From the NCBI RefSeq assembly GCF_008080435.1, contig NZ_VRKN01000018.1, positions 1 through 64,000 on the forward strand: 64,000 nt of DNA. Reading direction: 5' to 3'. This document shows positions 53,378 through 63,391 of this stretch, piece by piece; the first letter of the stretch is position 1, and each line of letters begins with the position of its first letter. Source of the stretch: Enterobacter asburiae. GTDB lineage: Bacteria > Pseudomonadota > Gammaproteobacteria > Enterobacterales > Enterobacteriaceae. Both the position numbers and the translations under genes were made by a program. The notes under the pieces are model-generated. The model ran no database searches. It saw only the letters and a program-made list of their open reading frames with translations, and had not been told where the DNA came from.

Positions 53378-54508
53378 TCAGCCGAAATAACTCAGAAGGG
53401 TATTAATCACCGTACGCTGGTTAACAGGCGCGAGGTTGTAGAACAGTGGCAGGCGAAGCAAACGCTCACTTTCTTTGGTAGTGTAGCGGTCTTCACCCAC
53501 AAACGTGCCAAACGCTTCTCCGGCCGGGCTGGAGTGCAGCGGGATATAGTGGAACACCGCCATAATTTCGGCCTCTTTCAGCCAGGCGATGAGCTGGCTG
53601 CGGTCGTCGTTATCGCGCAGCTTGATGTAGAACATGTGCGCATTGTGGACGCAATCTGCCGGGATGGTTGGCAGTTCAATACGCCCGGCTTTGGCCAGAG
53701 GTTCAAGCGCATCGTAATACGTTTGCCACAGTGAAAGACGCTGCAGGTTGATACGTTCCGCCGCTTCCAGTTGCGCCCACAGGTACGCCGCCTGCAGATC
53801 CGCCATCAGATAGCTGGAGCCGATATCGCGCCAGGTGTATTTGTCTACCTGGCCCCGGAAGAACTGGCTGCGGTTGGTGCCTTTCTCGCGGATCACTTCC
53901 GCACGCTCCACGAGAGCCCGGTCGTTAATCAGCGTCGCGCCACCTTCTCCGCCCGCCGTGTAGTTTTTGGTTTCGTGGAAGCTAAAGCAGCCGATGTGGC
54001 CGATAGTGCCCAGCGCGCGTCCCTTGTAGGTGGACATCACGCCCTGCGCGGCATCTTCCACCACGAACAGATTATGTTTTTTGGCGATGGCCATGATGGT
54101 GTCCATTTCACAAGCCACACCCGCGTAGTGAACCGGCACGATCGCGCGCGTTTTGTCGGTGATCGCTGCTTCAATCAGCGTCTCATCAATGTTCATGGTA
54201 TCCGGGCGGATATCCACAAAGACGATTCTCGCTCCGCGCAGAACAAAGGCGTTCGCCGTGGAAACGAAGGTATAGCTCGGCATAATCACTTCATCACCGG
54301 GCTGGATATCCAGCAACAGTGCCGCCATTTCCAGCGATGCCGTACAGGACGGGGTCAGCAGCACTTTGGCGCTGCGAAAACGCTGTTCCATCCACTGCTG
54401 ACAGCGACGGGTAAAACCACCGTCACCACAGAGTTTGCCGCTGCCCATGGCAGACTGCATATAGTCGAGTTCAGTTCCGACAACGGGTGGTGCGTTAAAT
54501 GGAATCAT
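53378..54508 (-). CDS. wecE: dTDP-4-amino-4,6-dideoxygalactose transaminase WecE
   Basis: WecE is a PLP-dependent sugar aminotransferase that converts dTDP-4-keto-6-deoxyglucose to dTDP-4-amino-4,6-dideoxygalactose (dTDP-Fuc4N). The 376-aa product has VEDAAQGVMSTYKG near residues 155-168 and FHETKNYTAGGEGG near 176-189, whose Lys should bind PLP. ATG 54508 gives the E. coli length; the frame open upstream runs into wecD. Its substrate normally comes from RffG and RffH, which are not encoded in this cluster. Confidence 0.97.
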   Translation of the reverse strand: MIPFNAPPVVGTELDYMQSAMGSGKLCGDGGFTRRCQQWMEQRFRSAKVLLTPSCTASLEMAALLLDIQPGDEVIMPSYTFVSTANAFVLRGARIVFVDIRPDTMNIDETLIEAAITDKTRAIVPVHYAGVACEMDTIMAIAKKHNLFVVEDAAQGVMSTYKGRALGTIGHIGCFSFHETKNYTAGGEGGATLINDRALVERAEVIREKGTNRSQFFRGQVDKYTWRDIGSSYLMADLQAAYLWAQLEAAERINLQRLSLWQTYYDALEPLAKAGRIELPTIPADCVHNAHMFYIKLRDNDDRSQLIAWLKEAEIMAVFHYIPLHSSPAGEAFGTFVGEDRYTTKESERLLRLPLFYNLAPVNQRTVINTLLSYFG

Positions 54509-54512
54509 CTTG

Positions 54513-55190
54513 TCACCTGTATAACCAGTAGGCGGTGGCGTCGATGTTGGCACCACTCGCAATATAACGTTTAAGCGCGGCGGTGTTGCCCAGTTGGGTC
54601 GCTACCCGCAGCGTCACAAGCTGTTGCTGCTGCGCCCAGTGCAGCGCCGCCTGCATGAGTTTCTCCCCCATGCCGCGCCCGGCTAATAAGCCAATACGCG
54701 CCTCGTGCTCGTTGAGCTTACGCAGCGAGACGAACCCCTGGATCTGACCGTCCCCTGCACGGAAAACCAGGCAGACGTGGTCAAAGGTGCCTTTGACCGC
54801 ATTCTCTATCCACTGGGCATAGAAACGCCCGCTATCGTCAGGTGCATACCAGGGCGCGCGAAAGCGGCTCTGTGCAAACGCCTGGGCCGCCATCTGACGC
54901 AGCACGGGGATGTCCTGTTCCGTTGCAATTTCCGCGCCGGACGCCTCGTGCCGGGTGACGGTAATGGAAAGGTCTACCTCACCTTCAACCAGCTGAAAGC
55001 CGTGTTGCTGGAGCGCGTCAAGCAGATCGGCACGCTCCGCCGGGATCTTAGCCTGCACCCGTTGCCAGGCGATAAAATCCGATTCGGCCAGCACCGGCGC
55101 GTCATCGCGCAGACGCACGATGGCCGACGGCAGGCCGAAAAAGGCACTCTCCCACTGCAGGGACTCGAGTACCCCATTCAGGCTGTTCAA
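54513..55190 (-). CDS. wecD: dTDP-fucosamine acetyltransferase WecD
   Basis: WecD acetylates dTDP-4-amino-4,6-dideoxygalactose with acetyl-CoA to dTDP-Fuc4NAc. The 225-aa GNAT protein has [20 protein letters not shown] near residues 112-131, the acetyl-CoA loop [15 protein letters not shown] near 171-185 and the end [14 protein letters not shown]. The only credible start is TTG 55190, embedded in the wecC stop (TTGA); no ATG occurs in the first 90 codons. The N-terminal half is more diverged from E. coli than its neighbours. In E. coli rffG and rffH precede it. Confidence 0.93.
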   Translation of the reverse strand: MNSLNGVLESLQWESAFFGLPSAIVRLRDDAPVLAESDFIAWQRVQAKIPAERADLLDALQQHGFQLVEGEVDLSITVTRHEASGAEIATEQDIPVLRQMAAQAFAQSRFRAPWYAPDDSGRFYAQWIENAVKGTFDHVCLVFRAGDGQIQGFVSLRKLNEHEARIGLLAGRGMGEKLMQAALHWAQQQQLVTLRVATQLGNTAALKRYIASGANIDATAYWLYR

Positions 55191-56449
55191 CGCCAGACAC
55201 CTTTGGTATCCACAATATACTGCTGACGAACGGCATCACCGGACGTCGCTTTAAACTCTTTATGATCCACCAGCAGCACCAGCACGTCCGCCGTCGCCAG
55301 CGCGTCGTCCAGCGCCGTCAGCGTGCAGTGCCCCGCCAGTTTTGCCGGTAGTTCATGAATATTCGGCTCAACCACCAGCGTTTCACCCTTGTGCCATTCG
55401 GCAATCATCTCAGCAATTTCCATTGCCGGGCTTTCACGCAGATCGTCAATATTGGGTTTAAATGCCAGACCAAAGCAGGCAATTTTCAGCTCGCTGGCGC
55501 GCTTGCCGCTCTCTGCCAGACAATCCGCTACCGTCGCTTTAACCTGATTGAGCACCCAGTGAGGCTTGCTGTCGTTCACTTCACGCGCGGTGCGAATCAG
55601 ACGCGCCTGTGCCGGATTTTGCGCCACGATAAACCACGGGTCGACGGCGATACAGTGTCCGCCCACGCCCGGGCCAGGCTGGAGAATGTTTACACGCGGA
55701 TGGCGATTCGCCAGGCTAATCAGCTCCCAGACGTTAATCCCCTGATCGGCACAGATCAGCGACAGTTCGTTCGCAAAGGCGATATTGACGTCGCGGAAGC
55801 TGTTTTCCGTCAGCTTGCACATCTCGGCGGTGCGGGAATTGGTTACCACACACTCGCCTTCCAGGAAAATCTTGTACAGCGCGCTGGCACGTTCGGAACA
55901 GACGGGCGTCATACCGCCAATGACGCGGTCGTTTTTAATCAGTTCGACCATGACCTGGCCCGGCAGCACGCGCTCCGGACAGTAGGCGATGTTGATATCC
56001 GCTTGCTCCCCCGCCTGCTGCGGGAAACGTAAATCAGGGCGCGCGTCGGCCAGCCACTGTGCCATCTGCTCGGTAGCACCGACCGGAGAGGTCGATTCCA
56101 GGATCACCAGCGCCCCTTTCTTCAGCACAGGTGCGATGGATTTTGCCGCCGCCTCGACGAACGCCATGTCGGGTTCGTGGTCGCCTTTAAAGGGCGTTGG
56201 AACGGCAATCAGGTAGGCATCCGCTTCAACTGGGGTCGTGCTGGCACGCAGGAAACCTCCTTCAACCGCCGCTTTCACCACGCGGTCAAGATCGGGCTCC
56301 ACAATATGAATTTCGCCACGGTTAATGGTTTCCACCGCGCGTGCGTTGATATCCACACCGACAACCTGTTTTTGACGAGAGGCAAACGCCGCCGCGGTGG
56401 GCAAGCCAATGTAGCCAAGACCAATGACAGAGATGGTAGTAAAACTCAT
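55187..56449 (-). CDS. wecC: UDP-N-acetyl-D-mannosamine dehydrogenase WecC
   Basis: WecC oxidises UDP-ManNAc to UDP-ManNAcA with two NAD+. The 420-aa protein starts with the NAD-binding motif [18 protein letters not shown] at residues 8-25, and has the central motif [17 protein letters not shown] near 212-228 and the active-site Cys in [15 protein letters not shown] near 259-273. It overlaps wecB by 4 nt and wecD by 4 nt. Confidence 0.97.
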   Translation of the reverse strand: MSFTTISVIGLGYIGLPTAAAFASRQKQVVGVDINARAVETINRGEIHIVEPDLDRVVKAAVEGGFLRASTTPVEADAYLIAVPTPFKGDHEPDMAFVEAAAKSIAPVLKKGALVILESTSPVGATEQMAQWLADARPDLRFPQQAGEQADINIAYCPERVLPGQVMVELIKNDRVIGGMTPVCSERASALYKIFLEGECVVTNSRTAEMCKLTENSFRDVNIAFANELSLICADQGINVWELISLANRHPRVNILQPGPGVGGHCIAVDPWFIVAQNPAQARLIRTAREVNDSKPHWVLNQVKATVADCLAESGKRASELKIACFGLAFKPNIDDLRESPAMEIAEMIAEWHKGETLVVEPNIHELPAKLAGHCTLTALDDALATADVLVLLVDHKEFKATSGDAVRQQYIVDTKGVWR

Positions 56450-57576
56450 AGCGATACCCGATTGTGTTTAAGTGCATGCAAAATACGACCACAAGCCTGC
56501 CCGTCTCCATACGGATTATGGGCCCGGCTCATCGCCTGATACGCTTCATCGTCGTGCAGCAGGCGCGTGACCTCTTCGACAATGAGCTGCGCGTTGGTAC
56601 CGACCAGACGTACCGTACCGGCTTTGACGGCTTCCGGACGTTCGGTCGTTTCACGCATCACCAGCACCGGTTTGCCGAGGGATGGCGCTTCTTCCTGAAT
56701 ACCGCCGGAATCGGTGAGGATCAGCCAGGCATGGTTCATCAGCCAGACAAACGGCATGTAATCCTGAGGTTCAATCAGAAGGACATTTTCGACGTGGCCC
56801 AGAATACGGTTAACCGGCTCGCTGACGTTAGGATTAAGGTGTACTGGATAGACAATCTGCACATCGTCGTTCTGCGCGGCGATTTCAGCCAGCGCATGGC
56901 AGATTTGCTCAAAACCCCGGCCAAAGCTTTCGCGTCGGTGGCCAGTGACCAGAATGGTTTTTTTGCCGTTGTGGAGGAACGGATAGCGGGCAGCGAGCTC
57001 TTTCTGTAGATCGCTGTTTGCCAGGACGCGGTCACGTACCCAAATTAACGCGTCAATGACCGTATTGCCGGTCACAAAGATTTTATTATCGGCGATATTT
57101 TCACGCAGCAGGTTCTGACGCGAGTTTTCCGTTGGCGCAAAGTGGTACATCGCCAGATGGCCCGTTAACGTGCGGTTGGCCTCTTCCGGCCATGGAGAAT
57201 AAAGATTGCCGGTACGCAGACCCGCCTCAACATGCCCCACGGGAATTCGCTGGTAAAACGCGGCCAGACTTGTCGCCACGGTAGTGGTGGTGTCACCATG
57301 CACCAGCACCACGTCGGGCTTGAATGACTCCAGGATCGGCTTGAGATCTTGCAGTATGCGGCAGGTTATTTCCGTCAAACCTTGCCCTGGTTTCATAATA
57401 TTGAGGTCATAATCCGGGACGATGGAGAAGAGCGTTAAGACCTGGTCGAGCATCTCACGGTGCTGGGCAGTGACGCACACTTTCGCTTCAATATCAGGAT
57501 CGCTGGCCAGCGCATGAACCAAAGGCGCCATCTTAATGGCCTCCGGCCTGGTGCCAAATACGGTAAGTACTTTCAC
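56446..57576 (-). CDS. wecB: UDP-N-acetylglucosamine 2-epimerase WecB
   Basis: WecB epimerises UDP-GlcNAc to UDP-ManNAc, the first committed step toward ManNAcA. The 376-aa protein has [14 protein letters not shown] at residues 7-20, VHGDTTT near 94-100, [10 protein letters not shown] near 114-123, [13 protein letters not shown] near 212-224 and [17 protein letters not shown] near 286-302. It lies 56 bp after wzzE. Confidence 0.97.
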   Translation of the reverse strand: MKVLTVFGTRPEAIKMAPLVHALASDPDIEAKVCVTAQHREMLDQVLTLFSIVPDYDLNIMKPGQGLTEITCRILQDLKPILESFKPDVVLVHGDTTTTVATSLAAFYQRIPVGHVEAGLRTGNLYSPWPEEANRTLTGHLAMYHFAPTENSRQNLLRENIADNKIFVTGNTVIDALIWVRDRVLANSDLQKELAARYPFLHNGKKTILVTGHRRESFGRGFEQICHALAEIAAQNDDVQIVYPVHLNPNVSEPVNRILGHVENVLLIEPQDYMPFVWLMNHAWLILTDSGGIQEEAPSLGKPVLVMRETTERPEAVKAGTVRLVGTNAQLIVEEVTRLLHDDEAYQAMSRAHNPYGDGQACGRILHALKHNRVSL

Positions 57577-57632
57577 ATCGATTCTCTTCGATTAGGCGAT
57601 GAAGGCCTTAGCCTTCATCGTAAACGGCGTTC

Positions 57633-58679
57633 TTAGTTTGTACGACGACGCGTTAACGCCACGCCAGCACCAACGAGTGCGCCCACAATCCCCCACATGA
57701 TCATCAGGAATGCGCGGCGCGGACTGTCGCGTTTTACAGGTTCTTCAGGCGTTCGCAAATAACGATAGGTCTGAAAACGCGGGTCCAGGGATGGGCCGAC
57801 ATTAAGCGTATTGAGCATCGCGCGATTTTGATCGTAATCAAGGTCAAAATCAGGACCGACGGCCTTCAGGTTTTCCAGACGCGCCTGCAGCATAGGGCGA
57901 CCAAGAAGGAACATTTCTGAGTCAGGCAGTTCATCAGCCGGCACGTCCGTCTCAGTACGGGAAATATTGTGCTGTTCCGCAATTTTCAGCGCCTGCTCAA
58001 TGTTATGCACGCGGCGACCGAAAATGGTATTCGCCACCTCTTCCTGACGTTTCACCTGCGCTTTCATCTGGATTGTACGAGCCGCCCAGGCACCTTTAAG
58101 CTCTTCGTTAAGATGACTTGCGGCACGCTGGCTGGCAAACGCGACATACTGACGCAGCAGGTTGTTGGCATCCGGTGCGGTTTCTGCAATCAGCTTGACG
58201 CTGTCATTCACGTTACGCAGCGCGTCGCCCGGCATAAACTGAATATTGTTAATCAGATCGTCCAGCAGGGCGGCATCGGCTTTGGTGTTATCAACCCGAC
58301 GCTGCTTGTAGTAATCCGTCTGGGACCAGAAATCGCGGCGGGTATCCCACGAAGCCAGCTGCATCACAAACTCTTTATAGGCTTCATCCATAACGGAGGC
58401 CTGGTCTGGAGTGGCGAGACTGGCTTTGATATCCAGGTTTCGCAGGAATTGCTGCTGGGAATAGTATCCCCCGAGCATGTTAACCGTTGGTTTGTCTGTG
58501 ATTGCCGTTGCGCTCCACTCTTGTTTTGCAAAGAACGTATAGGCCAGCGCTAAAAGTGCAAACCCCAGCGCGATCCCCACAATCCAAAGTTTGCCTGCCC
58601 ATAACGCGCGAAACAAACCCCGAATATCCAGTTCATTCTCTGTTACCACTGATTTCGCTCCCGCCAACGGTTGAGTCAT
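57633..58679 (-). CDS. wzzE: ECA chain length regulator WzzE
   Basis: WzzE is a polysaccharide co-polymerase of the inner membrane that sets ECA chain length together with WzyE. The 348-aa product has the typical layout: one N-terminal span near residues 31-51, a long periplasmic helical domain and a C-terminal span near 318-338 preceded by a proline-containing stretch (PRRAFLMIMWGIVGALVG). The second of two ATGs is chosen; it has better spacing to GGGA and gives the E. coli length. Confidence 0.95.
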   Translation of the reverse strand: MTQPLAGAKSVVTENELDIRGLFRALWAGKLWIVGIALGFALLALAYTFFAKQEWSATAITDKPTVNMLGGYYSQQQFLRNLDIKASLATPDQASVMDEAYKEFVMQLASWDTRRDFWSQTDYYKQRRVDNTKADAALLDDLINNIQFMPGDALRNVNDSVKLIAETAPDANNLLRQYVAFASQRAASHLNEELKGAWAARTIQMKAQVKRQEEVANTIFGRRVHNIEQALKIAEQHNISRTETDVPADELPDSEMFLLGRPMLQARLENLKAVGPDFDLDYDQNRAMLNTLNVGPSLDPRFQTYRYLRTPEEPVKRDSPRRAFLMIMWGIVGALVGAGVALTRRRTN

Positions 58680-58692
58680 CATAGTCCCGGTT

Positions 58693-59796
58693 TTACTTAG
58701 TTAATGTTGTATGTTTGCCACTGTTACGACGCATCCTGCGCTTAATACGTTTAATGAAGCGTGCTACCTTCCATGCGCGCTTGATGCAGTAGCCGTAGAG
58801 AGAAAAAGCTAGCAAGAACAATACCAACATAGCCCATTCAGGCACAAAATGTGTATATTCCGCCGTCACGCCAATCCCCGCTAGAATAGCAGCCGCTAGC
58901 GTAATAAGCACAAATGCCTGCCGGGAAGTGAATCCGGCTCGCATGATCAAATGATGAATGTGCTGACGGTCAGCAGAGAAAGGACTCATCCCTTTACGCA
59001 GGCGGCGATACATAATCGCAACCATATCCATTAACGGGATGGCGATAATCCATAATGCCGTTACCGGGCTAATGGGGTGTACATCACCCTGAGTGGTTTC
59101 CAGCAAGATCCAAATGATAGTAAAGCCGATAAGCGTGCTACCCGCATCACCCATGAACACTTTATAGCGCCGGCCCAATGCGCCGAGATTTAACAGGATA
59201 TAAGGCAGGATGGCCGCAATCATGGCAAAACACCACATAGCAAGGCTATATTGCCCATCGAACCATAAAATGAAACCAATTGCGGCAAATGAGACGCAGG
59301 ACAGGCCTCCCAGCAAACCATCAATACCGTCAACCATGTTGAACGCGTTAATCGCCACCCACACGGCAAAAAGTGTCAGGAAATAACCGAACGGACCGAG
59401 TTCCATCTCCCAGGAGCCAAAAATATAGCCCAGGCTACTCAAGTGCAACTTAGCGAACACCATCATAGCAATAGCCACAGCAGCCTGAACGAAGGCGCGG
59501 ATTTTGACGCTAATATCATAACGGTCGTCAAGAGCGCCAACCACCACAAGCACAGCCGCGCAGGTCAGGTACAGCCGGGCATGGGGGATATAGTAATCCG
59601 CGATGGCAAATGTGAAGCAGATCCCCGCGAAAACAGAGATACCCCCGACCAAAGGGATCATACCTTGATGACGTTTACGGAAGTTGGGTTTATCCACTAA
59701 CCCCAGATATTTCGCCACCTTACGTGCCAGAAACAAAAAGCAGGTGGTAAACAAGAAAATACTGGTTAGTTCAGTAAACGTATCAAGTAGGTTCAC
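58693..59796 (-). CDS. wecA: Undecaprenyl-phosphate GlcNAc-1-phosphate transferase WecA
   Basis: WecA starts ECA, and often O antigen, by transferring GlcNAc-1-P to undecaprenyl phosphate. The 367-aa product has about eleven spans, NAFNMVDGIDGLLGG near residues 150-164, FMGDAGSTLIG near 213-223 and the cytoplasmic loop with DRQHIHHLIMRAG near 276-288. The start is taken as GTG 59796 to match E. coli; a TTG at 59814 is possible. It is the first gene of the ECA cluster, about 240 bp after rho. Confidence 0.96.
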   Translation of the reverse strand: MNLLDTFTELTSIFLFTTCFLFLARKVAKYLGLVDKPNFRKRHQGMIPLVGGISVFAGICFTFAIADYYIPHARLYLTCAAVLVVVGALDDRYDISVKIRAFVQAAVAIAMMVFAKLHLSSLGYIFGSWEMELGPFGYFLTLFAVWVAINAFNMVDGIDGLLGGLSCVSFAAIGFILWFDGQYSLAMWCFAMIAAILPYILLNLGALGRRYKVFMGDAGSTLIGFTIIWILLETTQGDVHPISPVTALWIIAIPLMDMVAIMYRRLRKGMSPFSADRQHIHHLIMRAGFTSRQAFVLITLAAAILAGIGVTAEYTHFVPEWAMLVLFLLAFSLYGYCIKRAWKVARFIKRIKRRMRRNSGKHTTLTK

Positions 59797-59814
59797 AATG
59801 GATGTTCTCAACAA

Positions 59815-59990
59815 ATGTTAGTCAAGGAAGTATAACCATCAAGGCGCTCAGCCTGAAGTTATAAAGCAAACCTCTTACAGTTCCATTTGTTTATTATTCA
59901 AGCTATTAATGTTTTTACTGTGCGAATTATCTTATTGTCGCACCGACTGGTAAAAATTGGGAGTAGATGGTACTAGCGTATAGTCCATAA
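59815..59990 (-). promoter_or_regulatory. A/T-rich upstream region of the ECA cluster
   Basis: This 176-bp gap before wecA is markedly richer in A/T than its surroundings and has no ORF. It should hold the ECA cluster promoter; I cannot assign the -35 and -10 elements with confidence. Confidence 0.5.
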
Positions 59991-60020
59991 AAGAAAAACG
60001 CCACGTAAAAACGTGGCGTT
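59991..60020 (-). terminator. Intrinsic terminator of rho
   Basis: AACGCCACGT-TTTT-ACGTGGCGTT is a perfect 10-bp stem on the minus strand followed by a T-rich run, 17 bp after the rho stop. It separates rho from the ECA cluster. Confidence 0.93.
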
Positions 60021-60037
60021 CGCTGGCTTTATTTGCG

Positions 60038-61297
60038 TTACGAGCGTTTCATCATGTCGAAGAAATCGTCGTTAGTTTTGGTCATCGCCAGTTTGTTAAT
60101 GAGGAACTCCATCGCGTCAATTTCACCCATTGGATGGATGATTTTGCGCAGGATCCACATTTTCTGCAGCTCTTCCTGCGTGGTGAGCAGTTCTTCTTTA
60201 CGGGTACCGGAACGGTTGTAGTCGATAGCCGGGAAGACGCGTTTTTCAGCGATTTTACGAGAAAGGTGCAGTTCCATGTTACCTGTACCTTTAAATTCTT
60301 CGTAAATCACTTCGTCCATTTTTGAACCGGTATCGATCAGCGCCGTCGCAATGATGGTCAGGCTGCCGCCCTCTTCCACGTTACGTGCGGCACCGAAGAA
60401 GCGTTTCGGACGATGCAGGGCGTTAGCATCCACACCACCGGTCAGCACTTTACCGGACGCCGGCACCACGGTGTTGTAGGCACGCGCCAGACGGGTGATG
60501 GAGTCAAGCAGGATGATCACGTCTTTCTTGTGCTCAACCAGGCGCTTCGCCTTCTCGATAACCATTTCCGCAACCTGTACGTGGCGAGATGCTGGCTCGT
60601 CAAAGGTAGAAGCAACCACTTCACCTTTAACCAGACGCTGCATCTCGGTCACTTCTTCCGGACGTTCGTCAATCAGCAGCACCATCAGCACACAGTCTGG
60701 GTGGTTATAGGCGATGCTCTGCGCGATGTTCTGCAGCAGCATGGTTTTACCCGCTTTTGGCGGCGCCACAATCAGGCCACGCTGACCACGACCAATTGGG
60801 GAAGCCAGGTCCAGAACGCGCGCGGTTAAGTCTTCAGTAGAACCGTTACCACGCTCCATGCGCAGGCGAGAGTTCGCGTGCAGAGGTGTTAAGTTCTCAA
60901 AGAGGATCTTATTGCGCGAGTTTTCAGGCTTATCGTAGTTAACCTCGTTAACCTTCAACAGCGCAAAGTAGCGTTCACCCTCTTTAGGAGGACGAATCTT
61001 ACCTGAAATGGTGTCACCAGTGCGGAGGTTGAAACGGCGGATTTGGCTGGGGGATACGTAGATGTCGTCAGGGCCGGCGAGGTAGGAGCTGTCTGCAGAG
61101 CGGAGGAAACCAAATCCGTCTTGCAATATCTCCAGCACACCGTCGCCAAAGATATCTTCGCCACTCTTAGCGTGCTGCTTCAGGATGGCGAAAATGATGT
61201 CCTGCTTGCGCATACGAGCCTGGTTTTCCAGCCCCATATTTTCGCCGAGAGTGATCAGCTCAGAAACCGGCGTATTCTTTAATTCGGTAAGATTCAT
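60038..61297 (-). CDS. rho: Transcription termination factor Rho
   Basis: Rho is the hexameric RNA-dependent ATPase that ends transcription at rut sites. The 419-aa protein is nearly identical to E. coli Rho. It has the N-terminal helix bundle and OSD RNA-binding domain ([13 protein letters not shown] near residues 62-74), Walker [10 protein letters not shown] near 178-186, Walker [11 protein letters not shown] near 259-268, the Q-loop and the R-loop. ATG 61297 is chosen; the frame is open upstream into the leader. The long 5' leader is the site of autogenous attenuation in E. coli. Confidence 0.98.
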   Translation of the reverse strand: MNLTELKNTPVSELITLGENMGLENQARMRKQDIIFAILKQHAKSGEDIFGDGVLEILQDGFGFLRSADSSYLAGPDDIYVSPSQIRRFNLRTGDTISGKIRPPKEGERYFALLKVNEVNYDKPENSRNKILFENLTPLHANSRLRMERGNGSTEDLTARVLDLASPIGRGQRGLIVAPPKAGKTMLLQNIAQSIAYNHPDCVLMVLLIDERPEEVTEMQRLVKGEVVASTFDEPASRHVQVAEMVIEKAKRLVEHKKDVIILLDSITRLARAYNTVVPASGKVLTGGVDANALHRPKRFFGAARNVEEGGSLTIIATALIDTGSKMDEVIYEEFKGTGNMELHLSRKIAEKRVFPAIDYNRSGTRKEELLTTQEELQKMWILRKIIHPMGEIDAMEFLINKLAMTKTNDDFFDMMKRS

Positions 61298-61385
61298 AAT
61301 GGTGTGGGTTCTTAAACTCGGGGTGATTCTCGAACTTAATGTTGTGAATGGTATGGCAGGGTCATCCATGCCTGTTTAGCGGCCA

Positions 61386-61487
61386 TCAACTCATGTCTGT
61401 TCGCTGTCTGGTCACAGGGAAAGAACGCAGAACTGAAACGACAAGACGGATTGAGTGACAAGCCCGGAATTTAGCCACTTCACGCAC
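61386..61487 (-). CDS. Possible rho leader peptide
   Basis: In the rho leader an ORF starts at GTG 61487 and ends at TGA 61386, 33 codons, ending FPVTRQRTDMS. That end resembles the end of the 33-residue E. coli RhoL (PVTRQRKDMSR). The segment just upstream matches E. coli as DNA but is read in another frame here because of what looks like one extra C near 61418. No clear ribosome-binding sequence precedes the GTG. It may be a real leader peptide, or only conserved leader RNA. Confidence 0.3.
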   Translation of the reverse strand: MREVAKFRACHSIRLVVSVLRSFPVTRQRTDMS

Positions 61488-61488
61488 T

Positions 61489-61642
61489 GTTCATGTCAAC
61501 AACGGGAAGTATCGGGTAAAACAAGATTCAAACAACAAGATATGTTTAAAACGAAGTCATAGCTAACTTAGCACGACTTCAGCCGGGCGTCCAGAGTTCC
61601 ACATCATTTAGCCGGGAGCTCTGAACGCACAGCGGAGAAACC
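61489..61642 (-). other. Gap between trxA and the rho leader
   Basis: This stretch should hold the rho promoter and the trxA 3' end. I see no ORF and no clean intrinsic terminator after trxA, so some trxA transcripts may read into rho. Confidence 0.4.
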
Positions 61643-61972
61643 TTACGCCAGGTTAGCGTCCAGGAACTCTTTCAGTTGACCTTTGGACAGCGCGCCCACT
61701 TTGGTCGCCGCCACTTCGCCGTTTTTAAACAGCAGCAGGGTCGGAATGCCACGGATACCGTATTTTGGTGCGGTGCCCGGGTTCTGGTCGATGTTCAGCT
61801 TGGCAACGGTCAGTTTGCCCTGATATTCGTCGGCGATCTCATCCAGAATCGGGGCGATCATTTTGCAAGGACCACACCATTCAGCCCAGAAATCGACGAG
61901 GATCAGCCCGTCAGCCTTAAGTACGTCCGTGTCAAAACTGTCGTCAGTCAGGTGAATAATTTTATCGCTCAT
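61643..61972 (-). CDS. trxA: Thioredoxin 1 TrxA
   Basis: TrxA is the main cytoplasmic dithiol reductant, supplied by thioredoxin reductase. The 109-aa protein has the redox motif WCGPC at residues 32-36, the cis-Pro loop [11 protein letters not shown] near 72-82 and the usual fold. ATG 61972 has GGAG 6 nt upstream. It is divergent from rhlB. Confidence 0.98.
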   Translation of the reverse strand: MSDKIIHLTDDSFDTDVLKADGLILVDFWAEWCGPCKMIAPILDEIADEYQGKLTVAKLNIDQNPGTAPKYGIRGIPTLLLFKNGEVAATKVGALSKGQLKEFLDANLA

Positions 61973-62116
61973 ATATAACTCCACAGGAATAAGCCTGGTA
62001 CGTTGGTTTTGTCTCCACCAACGACGTGTTGATGTCGCATTAACCAACTAAAGGTTGACTTTATTTCACCGGATACGCTTTCGTAAAGCAATAGTAAGCT
62101 GATATTCTACCACACT

Positions 62117-63385
62117 ATGAGCAAAACACATTTAACTGAACAGAAGTTTTCCGACTTCGCGCTGCACCCGAAGGTGATTGAAGCCCTTGAAAATAAAGGG
62201 TTTCATAACTGCACGCCCATTCAGGCCCTCGCGCTGCCGCTGACGCTGGCCGGTCGCGATGTTGCCGGGCAGGCGCAAACCGGTACCGGCAAAACGATGG
62301 CGTTTTTAACGTCAACGTTTCATTATTTACTTTCTCACCCAGCGATTGCAGACCGCAAAGTTAACCAGCCGCGCGCGCTAATTATGGCTCCGACGCGAGA
62401 ACTGGCGGTACAGATCCACGCAGACGCTGAACCCCTGGCGCAGTCTACCGGCCTGAAGCTGGGCCTGGCCTATGGCGGCGACGGCTACGATAAACAGCTG
62501 AAAGTGCTGGAAAGCGGTGTGGATATCCTGATCGGTACCACCGGCCGTCTTATCGATTACGCCAAACAGAACCACATTAACCTCGGCGCAATCCAGGTTG
62601 TGGTACTCGATGAAGCTGACCGCATGTACGATCTGGGCTTCATTAAAGACATTCGCTGGCTGTTCCGCCGTATGCCTCCGGCCAATCAGCGTCTGAATAT
62701 GCTGTTCTCTGCAACCCTTTCCTACCGCGTTCGCGAGCTGGCGTTCGAACAGATGAACAACGCCGAATATGTAGAAGTGGAACCTGAGCAGAAAACGGGT
62801 CACCGCATTAAAGAAGAGCTCTTCTATCCTTCCAATGAAGAGAAAATGCGTCTGCTGCAAACGCTGATCGAAGAAGAGTGGCCAGATCGCGCCATTATCT
62901 TCGCGAACACCAAACACCGTTGTGAAGACATCTGGGGCCATCTGGCTGCAGACGGTCACCGTGTTGGCCTGCTGACCGGCGACGTGGCGCAGAAAAAACG
63001 CCTGCGTATTCTCGAAGAGTTTACCCGTGGCGATCTTGATATTCTGGTCGCCACCGACGTTGCTGCTCGTGGTCTGCACATTCCAGCCGTAACGCACGTC
63101 TTTAACTATGACCTGCCAGACGACTGTGAAGACTACGTACACCGTATCGGTCGTACCGGTCGTGCGGGCGCAAGCGGTCACTCGATTAGCCTTGCGTGTG
63201 AAGAGTATGCGCTGAATCTTCCAGCCATTGAGACGTATATCGGTCACTCTATCCCGCAGAGCAAATACAATCCGGAAGCGCTGTTAAGCGAACTGCCGCC
63301 GCCTAAGCGTCTAACCCGCCCACGCTCCGGCAATGGTCCGCGTCGTTCAGGCGGCGCGCCGCGTAATCGTCGTCGTTCAGGTTAA
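62117..63385 (+). CDS. rhlB: ATP-dependent RNA helicase RhlB
   Basis: RhlB is the DEAD-box helicase of the RNA degradosome and binds RNase E. The 422-aa protein shows the Q motif (GFHNCTPIQ), AQTGTGKT near residues 50-57, PTRELAVQ near 92-99, VLDEADRM (DEAD) near 163-170, SATLS near 196-200 and [10 protein letters not shown] near 341-350. A basic Arg/Gly-rich tail ([20 protein letters not shown]) follows. gppA follows after 6 bp. Confidence 0.97.
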   Translation: MSKTHLTEQKFSDFALHPKVIEALENKGFHNCTPIQALALPLTLAGRDVAGQAQTGTGKTMAFLTSTFHYLLSHPAIADRKVNQPRALIMAPTRELAVQIHADAEPLAQSTGLKLGLAYGGDGYDKQLKVLESGVDILIGTTGRLIDYAKQNHINLGAIQVVVLDEADRMYDLGFIKDIRWLFRRMPPANQRLNMLFSATLSYRVRELAFEQMNNAEYVEVEPEQKTGHRIKEELFYPSNEEKMRLLQTLIEEEWPDRAIIFANTKHRCEDIWGHLAADGHRVGLLTGDVAQKKRLRILEEFTRGDLDILVATDVAARGLHIPAVTHVFNYDLPDDCEDYVHRIGRTGRAGASGHSISLACEEYALNLPAIETYIGHSIPQSKYNPEALLSELPPPKRLTRPRSGNGPRRSGGAPRNRRRSG

Positions 63386-63391
63386 GAAAAT

